From the NCBI RefSeq assembly GCF_900109525.1, contig NZ_FOAN01000007.1:186001-250000 (forward strand): a stretch of 64,000 bases of DNA, read 5' to 3'. The first letter of the stretch is position 1. Each line of letters opens with the position of its first letter. The position numbers and the translations under genes are program-made. Below are positions 1 to 7,465 of this stretch, one piece after another. The notes beneath the pieces are model-generated. The model was not told the DNA's origin. It saw only the letters and a list, made by a program, of their open reading frames with translations, and searched no databases. This DNA is from Allobosea lupini. Its GTDB lineage: Bacteria; Pseudomonadota; Alphaproteobacteria; Rhizobiales; Beijerinckiaceae.

Positions 1-11
1 TCGGGCCGGCC

Positions 12-284
12 GTGTTTGTCACCGGGGCCGTCGTCTCGCTGGTTTCACATCATCTCGTCCACGAGCGCTGGATCACGCTATCCGGTTTCTGTATTGGGGC
101 GGGAGTGGCAATGGCCTTCATACCGATTATCGATCAGTCCGAATCCCGGCTGCCGCTGCCATGGGGTGGTCCGACGGCAATTATTGCGAGCGGCGGCGCT
201 GGCCTTCTGATGACTCGGTTCACGCGTTTTTTGAGACGCTGGCGAGATCAACCGCCTGAGGCTAGCGGCAGCGGAACGCCATGA
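12..284 (+). CDS. Small membrane protein of unknown function, possibly 5'-truncated
   Basis: The reading frame is open to the left edge of the window, so the GTG at 12 may be internal and the true start may lie outside. The visible 90 residues hold two hydrophobic stretches (about residues 2-37 and 48-66) followed by a basic, Arg-rich tail. The stop overlaps the ruvB start as ATGA, so it is probably co-transcribed and translationally coupled with ruvB. It is not RuvA or RuvC. I do not recognise the family and assign no function. Confidence 0.5.
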   Translation: MFVTGAVVSLVSHHLVHERWITLSGFCIGAGVAMAFIPIIDQSESRLPLPWGGPTAIIASGGAGLLMTRFTRFLRRWRDQPPEASGSGTP

Positions 285-1327
285 GCACAGCAAGACCGGG
301 ATTGATGACGCCAGAGCGGCGCGACGACGACAGCGAGGCCTCGCTGCGGCCGCTGTCGCTCGCGGATTTCACCGGGCAGGCGGCGGCGCGCGCGAACCTC
401 CAGGTTTTCATCAATGCCGCCAAGAGCCGGGGCGATGCGCTCGATCACGTCCTGTTCGTCGGCCCGCCCGGCCTCGGCAAGACGACGCTGGCTCAGATCG
501 TGGCGCGCGAGCTCGGCGTCAGCTTCCGTTCGACCTCTGGCCCGGTGATCGCCAAGGCCGGCGACCTTGCGGCGCAGCTGACCAATCTCGAAGAGCGCGA
601 CGTGCTCTTCATCGACGAGATCCACCGGCTCAACCCGGCGGTGGAGGAGATCCTCTATCCGGCAATGGAGGATTACCAGCTCGACCTGATCATCGGCGAG
701 GGGCCGGCGGCGCGTTCGGTCAAGATCGATCTGCCGAAGTTCACTTTGGTCGGCGCCACCACCCGAGCTGGTCTGCTGACGACGCCGCTGCGCGACCGCT
801 TCGGCATTCCGATCCGCCTGCAATTCTACACGGTCGAGGAATTGCAGGGCATCGTCGCGCGCGGCGCCAGGGTGCTCGGCGTGCCGATGTCGGATGACGG
901 CGCCAATGAGATCGCCAAGCGCTCGCGCGGGACGCCGCGCATCGCCGGCCGGCTGCTGCGGCGCGTGCGCGACTTCGCCATCGTCGATGGCGACGCGATC
1001 GTCACCCGCAAGGTCGCCGACAAGGCGCTCGGCCTGCTCGATGTCGATGCGATCGGCCTCGACCAGATGGACCGGCGCTACCTGACGACCGTCGCGATCA
1101 ATTTCGGCGGCGGCCCGGTCGGAATCGAGACCATCGCCGCCTCGCTCTCCGAGCCGCGCGACGCGATCGAGGAGATCATCGAGCCCTTCCTGCTGCAGCA
1201 GGGCTTCATTCAACGCACGCCGCGCGGCCGCCTGTTGACGCCGCACGCCTTTAGGCATCTCGGCATGCCCGAGCCGAACCGGGAGGGCGCACAGTTCGGC
1301 CTGTTCGGGGATGATGACGAGGGCTGA
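281..1327 (+). CDS. ruvB: Holliday junction branch-migration helicase RuvB
   Basis: RuvB is the hexameric AAA+ motor that, with RuvA, drives branch migration of Holliday junctions during recombinational repair. The 348-aa product has the family's usual length. Walker A (GPPGLGKTT, from residue 61), Walker B with DEIH, sensor motif GATTRAG and the C-terminal winged-helix DNA-binding domain (GPVGIETIAASL region) are all visible. The ATG overlaps the stop of the preceding small gene by four bases. ruvC and ruvA, which normally precede it, would lie left of the window. Confidence 0.97.
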   Translation: MSTARPGLMTPERRDDDSEASLRPLSLADFTGQAAARANLQVFINAAKSRGDALDHVLFVGPPGLGKTTLAQIVARELGVSFRSTSGPVIAKAGDLAAQLTNLEERDVLFIDEIHRLNPAVEEILYPAMEDYQLDLIIGEGPAARSVKIDLPKFTLVGATTRAGLLTTPLRDRFGIPIRLQFYTVEELQGIVARGARVLGVPMSDDGANEIAKRSRGTPRIAGRLLRRVRDFAIVDGDAIVTRKVADKALGLLDVDAIGLDQMDRRYLTTVAINFGGGPVGIETIAASLSEPRDAIEEIIEPFLLQQGFIQRTPRGRLLTPHAFRHLGMPEPNREGAQFGLFGDDDEG

Positions 1328-1423
1328 GGCCGCGCGATAGCGTTGTCCCGCATTTGGATGATGCGGCCTCCTGCGCATCGTGCTGTCGTCGGGTTCGAAC
1401 AGGCGAGGCTGGGAGAAACGATA

Positions 1424-1927
1424 ATGCGATCTGCGCTGATGCTGGCCGGCCTGATGCTGGTTTCCATGGCTGGCCATGCCGCCGAGCCCACGCCCGACGC
1501 CACCGTGCGCAAGGCCTATGCGGTCACGCAGAAGACCCTGGATGGCGGCGGCGAGCCGCCCTGGCGCCCGCCGCATCGTGACGCGCTGATGAGCAAGAGC
1601 CTGGCGGCGCTGTTCGCCCGCGACGATCGCTATCAGGACGAGAGCGGCGATATCGGCCATATTGGTGCCGATCCGTTCATTCAGGGCCAGGACGGCGAGG
1701 TAAAGAACCTCAAGGTCACGGTCACGCAGGCTCCGGCTGCGGGCAAGGCGCTGGTGACGGCGAGCTTCCGCAGCTTCGGCAAGGCGATGTCCGTGCCGTT
1801 CCGCATGGTCGAGGAGGGCGGTGGCTGGCGCATCGACGATATCGGCGTCGGCAAGAATTCTGTCCGCCGGGATCTGTCGCAGCCCTATGATTGCGGTTCG
1901 TTCATGGGCAAGCCCTGCAAGCGCTGA
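1424..1927 (+). CDS. Secreted protein, DUF3828-like
   Basis: The product is 167 aa with a clear Sec signal peptide (hydrophobic core at residues 4-17, cleavage probably after GHA) followed by a small soluble domain ending in a Cys-containing tail (YDCGSFMGKPC). The general pattern resembles DUF3828 periplasmic proteins; I rely on memory for that. The ATG at 1424 is chosen because it follows GGGAGAAA and begins the signal peptide; an upstream in-frame ATG at 1343 would bury the signal. It lies between ruvB and ybgC in the same direction. Function is unknown. Confidence 0.7.
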   Translation: MRSALMLAGLMLVSMAGHAAEPTPDATVRKAYAVTQKTLDGGGEPPWRPPHRDALMSKSLAALFARDDRYQDESGDIGHIGADPFIQGQDGEVKNLKVTVTQAPAAGKALVTASFRSFGKAMSVPFRMVEEGGGWRIDDIGVGKNSVRRDLSQPYDCGSFMGKPCKR

Positions 1928-2007
1928 GCGACGCGAGAAGGCCATGAGGTTGTCCGGGGTGCGCGTGGCGGTCTAGAACGCCCGCGTTATCTCCCAGAAA
2001 GACCGTT

Positions 2008-2415
2008 ATGGCCGCCGCTCACAGCATCTCCGTCCGCGTCTACTATGAAGACACCGACTTCTCCGGTGTCGTCTACCACGCCTCCTATCTGCGCTTCATG
2101 GAGCGCGGCCGGACCGAACTGATCCGCGATCTCGGCATCGAGCAGCGCGAGCTCTTCGACGGCGATGCGGCGCTGGGCTTTGCGGTCAGGCGCATGCTGA
2201 TCGATTTCGTCAGGCCGGCGGTGATGGACGATCTCCTGACGATCGAGACCAAGCCGATCCTGGCGCGCGGCGCGACCATGGAACTCGACCAGCGCATATT
2301 GCGCGGCGAGGAGGTTCTGGTGACGGCGCAGGTCAAGGTCGCCTGCGTCGGCGGCGGCAAGGCGCGGCGTATCCCGGACGTGCTGCGGCATCGCCTGGGT
2401 CTCGAAATCCTCTGA
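2008..2415 (+). CDS. ybgC: Tol-Pal-associated acyl-CoA thioesterase YbgC
   Basis: YbgC is a cytosolic hot-dog-fold thioesterase encoded at the head of tol-pal clusters. The 135-aa protein has the family signature near the N-terminus (YYEDTDFSGVVYHASYLRF), where the Asp acts as the catalytic residue in the 4-hydroxybenzoyl-CoA thioesterase family, followed by the long helix starting FMERGR. In most relatives it directly precedes tolQ; here 2.7 kb of other genes intervene. Confidence 0.93.
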   Translation: MAAAHSISVRVYYEDTDFSGVVYHASYLRFMERGRTELIRDLGIEQRELFDGDAALGFAVRRMLIDFVRPAVMDDLLTIETKPILARGATMELDQRILRGEEVLVTAQVKVACVGGGKARRIPDVLRHRLGLEIL

Positions 2416-2454
2416 TCGCTCCTGCCGCCGCTGGCATCGACGCTGGCGGATCGC

Positions 2455-2475
2455 CATGTTAGGGCCCGTAACATG
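2455..2475. promoter_or_regulatory. 21-bp palindrome over the tetR start codon, probable autoregulatory operator
   Basis: The arms CATGTTA (2455-2461) and TAACATG (2469-2475) are perfect inverted repeats around GGGCCCG; only one base pair of the 21-bp palindrome is unmatched. The right arm contains the ATG of the TetR gene. Length, symmetry and position are typical of TetR-family operators used for autorepression. Binding by this regulator is inferred. Confidence 0.65.
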
Positions 2476-3120
2476 AGCTGGAAACGCAACGAGCCCGAGC
2501 AGCCGCGGGGTTACCACCACGGCAATCTCAAGGAGGCGCTGGTCCGCGCCGCCCTCGGCCTGATCGGCGAGAAGGGGCCGAACGGCTTCACCTTCGCCGA
2601 GGCCGCACGCATGGCCGGCGTCAGCCCGGCGGCGCCCTATCGCCACTATCGCGATCGCGACGAATTGCTGGCCGACGTCGCGGTCCATGGCTTCGCAGCC
2701 TTCGAGGCGGCGCTCGCCAAGGCCTGGGACAGTGGCAAGCCCGATCCGGAGACGGCCTTCCACCGGCTTGGCCGGGCCTATCTCGCCTTCGCCCATGACC
2801 AGCCCGCGTTCTATTCGGCTATGTTCGAGGCCGGGGTGCCGCTCGATGCCAGTCCGGAACTGCGCGCCGCCGCCGACCGTTCCTTCCAGCAATTGCGCCA
2901 GGCGGCGGAGACGCTGATCGCGGCGCTGCCGCAGGGCAAGCGCCCGCCGGCGCTGATGATGGCGCTGCATATCTGGGCGATGTCGCACGGCGTCGCCGCC
3001 CTGTTCGGCCGCGCCGATGCGGGTCGGCGGCCGTTGCCGATGTCGGCCTCCGATCTGCTCGAAGCCGGAATGCTGATCTATCTCAAGGGCCTCGGCCTGC
3101 CGCCCGAGCAGGCGGGCTGA
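2473..3120 (+). CDS. TetR/AcrR-family regulator with WHG-type C-terminal domain
   Basis: The 215-aa protein has an N-terminal TetR helix-turn-helix (about residues 14-65: FTFAEAARMAGVSPAAPYRHY) and a C-terminal ligand-binding domain with the W-x3-HG signature (HIWAMSHGVAALF, around residue 170) that names the WHG class. The start codon lies inside a near-perfect 21-bp palindrome, which suggests autorepression. No transporter or enzyme gene is adjacent and divergent, so its other targets are not evident. The ligand is unknown. Confidence 0.88.
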   Translation: MSWKRNEPEQPRGYHHGNLKEALVRAALGLIGEKGPNGFTFAEAARMAGVSPAAPYRHYRDRDELLADVAVHGFAAFEAALAKAWDSGKPDPETAFHRLGRAYLAFAHDQPAFYSAMFEAGVPLDASPELRAAADRSFQQLRQAAETLIAALPQGKRPPALMMALHIWAMSHGVAALFGRADAGRRPLPMSASDLLEAGMLIYLKGLGLPPEQAG

Positions 3121-3147
3121 CGGTCAGGCTCAGGTCTTCAGTTCATC

Positions 3148-3260
3148 GTCATCCCGGGCGTAGCGAAGCGGAGACCCGGGATCCATTCCGGAACCTCTAT
3201 CGGAAAGGCTCCGGAATGGATCCCGGATCGGCGCCGCTGACGCGGCTTGTCCGGGATGAC
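3148..3260. repeat. Palindromic intergenic repeat, family A copy 1
   Basis: Outer arms run GTCATCCCGG ... CCGGGATGAC and inner arms are GGGATCCATTCCGGA and TCCGGAATGGATCCC, so the transcript could fold into a long hairpin on either strand. A diverged copy lies at 58570-58674. The element is non-coding and follows the tetR stop. Confidence 0.8.
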
Positions 3261-3331
3261 AAGGCAGGGAAGGTCTCGGCGCAAAAATTTGAGTCCGTCG
3301 TCTTGAAAGACTTGGCAGTTGCGTCCAGATA

Positions 3332-3354
3332 TGTGAATGTGATTTACATTCACA
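3332..3354. promoter_or_regulatory. Perfect 9-bp inverted repeat, candidate AcrR/TetR-type operator
   Basis: TGTGAATGT (3332-3340) and ACATTCACA (3346-3354) are perfect inverted repeats with a 5-bp AT-rich spacer. The half site resembles the ACATTCA half sites of AcrR-type operators. It lies 125 bp upstream of the DUF2852 gene. The sequence is unlike the palindrome over the neighbouring tetR start, so a different regulator is likely. A second small palindrome, CCGATC-GATT-GATCGG, lies at 3374-3389. Confidence 0.55.
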
Positions 3355-3478
3355 CGGTCGGCGAGGGCCGGATCCGATCGATTGATCGGTGAATTCGTCC
3401 CTCTCTCCAAGATGGAGCCGAACGGGAGGTTGGCCGGCAGCGGCATCCGTCGTTGCCATTCTGTTTCGAGAGGGATCG

Positions 3479-3931
3479 ATGCCGATCGTCGCGAAGCTTG
3501 ACGAATATGGAAAGGGAGCCTGGATCGCCTTCGCGGTGCTCGGCTTCATCATCTTCTGGCCGCTGGGTCTGGCGACCCTGGCTTTTCTTTTCTGGAGTGG
3601 ACGCATGGGACATGGTTGCGGACCGGCTCGCTATGAGCACCGGATGAATCGCCTGCAGGACAAGATGGAACGCCTGCGCGAGCGCATGGGCGGAGCCCAG
3701 CAGTGGGGCAGCCGCGGCGGCTTCGGCGGCTGGGGCCGTGGCCCGTCCTCGAGCGGCAACCGCGCCTTCGATGAGTATCGCGACGAGACGCTGCGCCGTC
3801 TCGAGGATGAGCAGCGCGAATTCCATGATTTCCTCGGCCGGCTGCGCATGGCCAAGGACAAGGCCGAGTTCGACGAGTTCATGAATACGCGCCGCCCCAG
3901 CACCGGCACGGATACTGTCGAAAGCGCCTGA
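3479..3931 (+). CDS. DUF2852 membrane-anchored protein
   Basis: The 150-aa protein begins with one transmembrane segment (about residues 13-35, with the FWPLGLA motif characteristic of DUF2852), then a Gly/Arg-rich linker and a charged helical C-terminal half. The ATG at 3479 follows GAGAGGG and is preferred over an in-frame ATG at 3389, which would add a low-quality leader. The family is widespread in Alphaproteobacteria and has no established function. An inverted repeat upstream at 3332-3354 is a candidate operator. Confidence 0.82.
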   Translation: MPIVAKLDEYGKGAWIAFAVLGFIIFWPLGLATLAFLFWSGRMGHGCGPARYEHRMNRLQDKMERLRERMGGAQQWGSRGGFGGWGRGPSSSGNRAFDEYRDETLRRLEDEQREFHDFLGRLRMAKDKAEFDEFMNTRRPSTGTDTVESA

Positions 3932-3981
3932 GAGCATGTTCCGCAAACAGTGGGAACCACTTTTGCGATGAGAACATGCTC
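3932..3981. repeat. Palindromic repeat, family E copy 1 (GAGCATGTTCC type)
   Basis: GAGCATGTTC ... GAACATGCTC arms enclose an internal AGTGGGAACCACTT core. It starts directly after the DUF2852 stop and lies between convergent genes. Sequences of this form are common between genes in Rhizobiales. Related copies are at 49540-49589 and 63163-63210. Confidence 0.8.
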
Positions 3982-4009
3982 CAACATTTGAATTGGCGCG
4001 AATTCTGAT

Positions 4010-4032
4010 CGTGCGACCGAAACGGTCGCACG
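4010..4032. terminator. Strong hairpin downstream of the membrane-protein gene
   Basis: CGTGCGACCG (4010-4019) and CGGTCGCACG (4023-4032) form a perfect 10-bp stem with a 3-nt AAA loop. It lies 18 bp past the stop of the minus-strand gene at 4050-4778. No T-run follows on either strand, so it is a terminator-like or mRNA-stabilising hairpin rather than a textbook intrinsic terminator. Confidence 0.45.
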
Positions 4033-4049
4033 GAAAGCGCGCCCCCTTT

Positions 4050-4778
4050 TCAGAGCTGACGACCGTCGGCGGCCCGCTTCCTCACCGAAGCGGGCCGTTG
4101 GCGTTTGTCCGCAGGAGCTGCTGCGGGAGGCGGCGCCGATTTCTTGTTGGTGGTCACGAAGAAGATCACGATGGTGAGAGCGGAGGTCAGCGAAGCCAGG
4201 ACTGCTATGATCTGGGCTTTCAGGCTGTCGATCTTGGCGATGCGCCCCGTGACGATGTTGTGACGGAGCTGGAGAGCGGTCAGCCGCGCTCCAGCCTCTT
4301 GGATCATTGCGTTCTCCATCGCCTGGATGGCGTGGACCGTATTCGCGTCGCTGTACTCCTGATCGACGAGGGCGTCATAAGGCGCCATCCGGCCCTGCCA
4401 GTCCTGCGGATGGACGATCGCCGCCATGCGGCGCACGGCCTGCTTGGCGTTCAGCCGGAACAGCCGGTCGAGCAGATATTTGTACTGCATGTCGGCCTGC
4501 GAGCCGTTCAGCACGAGGAGCAGGGCGCCGCGCCCGAGCTGCAAGGTCTCGAAGCTCTTCACCTGGCCGTCGAGCGCGCCGAGGTCGCGGGTGATGCCGT
4601 CGCGCTCTTCGGTGAAGCGGGCGCTGCGCCGGTCGAGCGAGTTCGAGATGGCGAAGGTCGCGATCGAGGACAGGATCGCCGGCGAGGCGATCAGGACGGC
4701 GCTGAGCGTCGTGCGGTTCCAGACATAGTTCCGGGCATAGTTCCGGACTTGGCCCCCCAGCCATTCGCCAAACCGCAT
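4050..4778 (-). CDS. Two-TM membrane protein of unknown function
   Basis: The 242-aa protein has two transmembrane segments, near residues 24-46 (LSAVLIASPAILSSIATFAI) and near 190-210 (IIAVLASLTSALTIVIFF), which enclose a mostly helical, charged domain of about 145 residues containing a MENAMIQEAGARL helix. A Pro/Ala/Lys-rich basic tail follows. The topology suggests a periplasmic or cytosolic sensor-like middle domain, but no known domain is recognised. The competing plus-strand frame has Arg/Gly-rich shadow composition and is rejected. It is transcribed away from tolQ; the shared upstream region carries TTAACC motifs. Confidence 0.72.
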   Translation of the reverse strand: MRFGEWLGGQVRNYARNYVWNRTTLSAVLIASPAILSSIATFAISNSLDRRSARFTEERDGITRDLGALDGQVKSFETLQLGRGALLLVLNGSQADMQYKYLLDRLFRLNAKQAVRRMAAIVHPQDWQGRMAPYDALVDQEYSDANTVHAIQAMENAMIQEAGARLTALQLRHNIVTGRIAKIDSLKAQIIAVLASLTSALTIVIFFVTTNKKSAPPPAAAPADKRQRPASVRKRAADGRQL

Positions 4779-5117
4779 CGCTCCAACCCCCGGTCGTCGC
4801 TGCGTCGCCCGCTGACGGCCGCAGGGCCGTCATAACGCGATATTAACCATGCAGGCCCTTAACCTTGACGGTGACTTAACGGGACACAAGGGCCTTGGCG
4901 CCCGGGAACATCGCCGTTTGGCCCATCTTTCGCCGAATTCAGCGGTAATTGGTGTCAGTGGCATATCCCCGGAGCGCAGAAACGGGCGGCGGCGCGAGCT
5001 TCGCGGCGCGAAGAACAGGCTGCGTGGCGCCGCACTCGGTTTCGCGTCGGCCAGAGCCGGATTAGTTCAGGTCGCAATGGCCTGGCCGGTAGCGGCTCGA
5101 GAGAGAAGGATGACAGG
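4779..5117. promoter_or_regulatory. Divergent control region upstream of tolQ with three TTAAC motifs
   Basis: This 339-bp region separates the minus-strand membrane protein from tolQ. It contains TTAACCAT at 4843-4850, TTAACCTT from 4859 and TTAACGGG from 4876, spaced 16-17 bp apart. TTAACC is the half-site of the alphaproteobacterial cell-cycle regulator CtrA, but no full TTAA-N7-TTAA site is present. No gene or RNA is recognised in the rest. Confidence 0.45.
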
Positions 5118-5831
5118 ATGAACCCCGCCGTGGAGATCGCGCAGGCCGCGCCGCAGGTCGACATGTCGTTCTGGACGCTGTTCTGGCACGCCCATATCGT
5201 CGTCAAGCTGGTGATGATGGGGCTTCTGGCGGCGTCGATCTGGTGCTGGTCGATCATCATCGACAAGACCCTGCTCTACCGCCGCACGCGCCAGGACATG
5301 GACGCGTTCGAGGAGGTGTTCTGGTCGGGCCGCTCGCTCGAAGAGCTCTATCGCGACCTTTCCAACCGCCCGGTCAACGACATGGCCGCCGTCTTCGTCG
5401 CGGCGATGCGCGAATGGAAGCGCTCGTTCGAGAATGGCGGGCGCTCGGTCGCCAGCCTCTCGGCTCGCATCGACAAGGTGCTCGACGTCACCATCCAGCG
5501 CGAGGCCGAGCGGCTCGAATCGAAGCTGCTGGTGCTCTCGACCATCGCCTCTTCGGCGCCCTTCATCGGTCTGTTCGGCACGGTCTGGGGCATCATGACC
5601 TCGTTCACCGCGATCGCGGTCTCGAAAAACTCCTCCCTCGCCGTCGTCGCTCCAGGCATCGCCGAAGCGCTGTTCGCCACCGCGATCGGCCTGTTCGCCG
5701 CGATTCCTGCGCTGATGGCCTACAACAAGCTGCAGGCCGAGGTCGCCAAGGCGCAGAACCGGCTCGAGGCCTTCGCCGACGAATTCTCCGCGATCCTGTC
5801 GCGGCAGATCGACGAACGCCTGGCCGCGTGA
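5118..5831 (+). CDS. tolQ: Tol-Pal system inner-membrane protein TolQ
   Basis: TolQ, a MotA/ExbB homologue, forms with TolR the proton-driven inner-membrane motor that powers the Tol-Pal envelope-constriction complex. The 237-aa sequence has three transmembrane helices (about residues 25-48, 137-160 and 178-200) with the conserved second-helix region APFIGLFGTVWGIM. The ATG follows AGAAGGATGACAGG. It is first gene of tolQ-tolR-tolA-tolB-pal-cpoB, all on the plus strand with short gaps. Confidence 0.97.
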   Translation: MNPAVEIAQAAPQVDMSFWTLFWHAHIVVKLVMMGLLAASIWCWSIIIDKTLLYRRTRQDMDAFEEVFWSGRSLEELYRDLSNRPVNDMAAVFVAAMREWKRSFENGGRSVASLSARIDKVLDVTIQREAERLESKLLVLSTIASSAPFIGLFGTVWGIMTSFTAIAVSKNSSLAVVAPGIAEALFATAIGLFAAIPALMAYNKLQAEVAKAQNRLEAFADEFSAILSRQIDERLAA

Positions 5832-5842
5832 GGGCTTAGACG

Positions 5843-6292
<450 letters not shown>

Positions 6293-6314
6293 ACGAGAAG
6301 GTGCCGTCGCGTTG

Positions 6315-7460
6315 ATGCTTTCGCGCTCAGAGCCGGGCTTGGCGGTTTCCGCCCTGGGCCACGCGACCGTCCTGGTCGCGGGGCTGCTGGCCTTTGCCGG
6401 CACGGCGCCGCTGCCCGAGCATCAGGAGGCGATCGCCGTCGAGGTCATCGATCCCTCGGCGCTGAACCAGGTCACCCGCGGCGAGCGCCAGGCGGAGAAG
6501 GTACAGGAGAAGCCGCAGCAGCGGGCCGAGCGCCAGTCCGAGATCGTCGAGCGCAAGGAAGCGGGCGAGGCCAAGCAGGATACGCCGGCGCCGCCATCGC
6601 GCCCGGCCGAGCTGAAAGTCGCCGAGGACAATGCCGCCGCGCCGCTGCCGCCTGCGCGTCCGAGCCCGAAGCCGACACCGCCGGCCGAGCCGGTGAAGCA
6701 GCAGCCGCAGAAATCCGAGCAGGCCGCCGCCCGCGAGGAACAGCAGCGCCGCGATGAGCTGGCGAAGCTCGCCGAGGAGGCCGAGCTCGAGCGCAAGGCC
6801 AAGCAGGCCGAGCAGGAAGAAAAGGCCGCCGCCAAGGCGAAGGCCGAAGCGGAGGCGCAGGCCCGCGCCGAGGCGGCAAAGGCTGCCAAGGAGAAGGCGG
6901 TAGCGGAAGCCAGGGCGAAAGCGGAGGCCGAACAGAAGGCCAAGATCGCCGCCGAGGCCAAGGCGAAGCGCGAAGCGGAAGCCAAGGCGAAGCGCGAGGC
7001 CGAGATCGCCAAGAATTTCAACCCGAACGACATCGCCAAGCTCTTGCAATCGAAGGAGCAGGCGCAGTCCTCGGGTTCGAGCGCGCCACAGATCAACCGT
7101 ACCGCATCGCTCGGCACGCAGACTGGCTCCTCGCAGAAGCTCTCGCCGTCGCTGCGCACGCAGCTGATGGGCATCATCCAGGAACAGCTGCAGAAGTGCT
7201 GGAACGTGCCGATCGCGCTGCAGAGCGCCTCGAAGCCGGTGGTGCCGCAGGTGCGCATGAAGCTCAACACCGACGGCTCGCTGATCGGCCAGGCGAGCGT
7301 GACCAATTCCTCGTCGGACCCGCTCTTCCGGGTCGCGGCGGATTCGGCGCTGACCGCGACGCGCCGCTGCTCGCCGCTGCGCATTCCCGCGCAATTTGCT
7401 TCCTATTACGACGATTGGCGCGACGTCATCGTGAATTTCGACGCCAGGGACGTGCTGTGA
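6315..7460 (+). CDS. tolA: Cell-envelope integrity protein TolA
   Basis: TolA spans the periplasm and links the TolQR motor to Pal and TolB. The 381-aa protein has an N-terminal anchor (about residues 10-30), a Pro-rich stretch, a long Lys/Ala/Glu-rich coiled coil (about residues 120-235) and a C-terminal TolA domain with a single Cys (LQKCWNVP). A TTG lies immediately before the ATG at 6315; the ATG is preferred. The low-complexity middle gives long opposite-strand frames that are shadows. Confidence 0.94.
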   Translation: MLSRSEPGLAVSALGHATVLVAGLLAFAGTAPLPEHQEAIAVEVIDPSALNQVTRGERQAEKVQEKPQQRAERQSEIVERKEAGEAKQDTPAPPSRPAELKVAEDNAAAPLPPARPSPKPTPPAEPVKQQPQKSEQAAAREEQQRRDELAKLAEEAELERKAKQAEQEEKAAAKAKAEAEAQARAEAAKAAKEKAVAEARAKAEAEQKAKIAAEAKAKREAEAKAKREAEIAKNFNPNDIAKLLQSKEQAQSSGSSAPQINRTASLGTQTGSSQKLSPSLRTQLMGIIQEQLQKCWNVPIALQSASKPVVPQVRMKLNTDGSLIGQASVTNSSSDPLFRVAADSALTATRRCSPLRIPAQFASYYDDWRDVIVNFDARDVL

Positions 7461-7465
7461 CCGCC

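Noticed and set aside
248..1945. Long minus-strand frame opposite ruvB
   Set aside because: Arg/Leu/His-rich shadow composition of a high-GC gene; no known domain; the plus-strand ruvB is unambiguous.
3138..3606. Frames over the family A repeat and the DUF2852 start
   Set aside because: They are translations of a palindromic repeat and have no independent support.
4071..4096. Perfect hairpin GGCCCGCTTC/GAAGCGGGCC
   Set aside because: It lies inside the 3' coding part of the minus-strand membrane-protein gene and need not be regulatory.
3993..4835. 280-codon plus-strand frame
   Set aside because: Overlaps the minus-strand membrane protein, which has two TM segments and normal composition.
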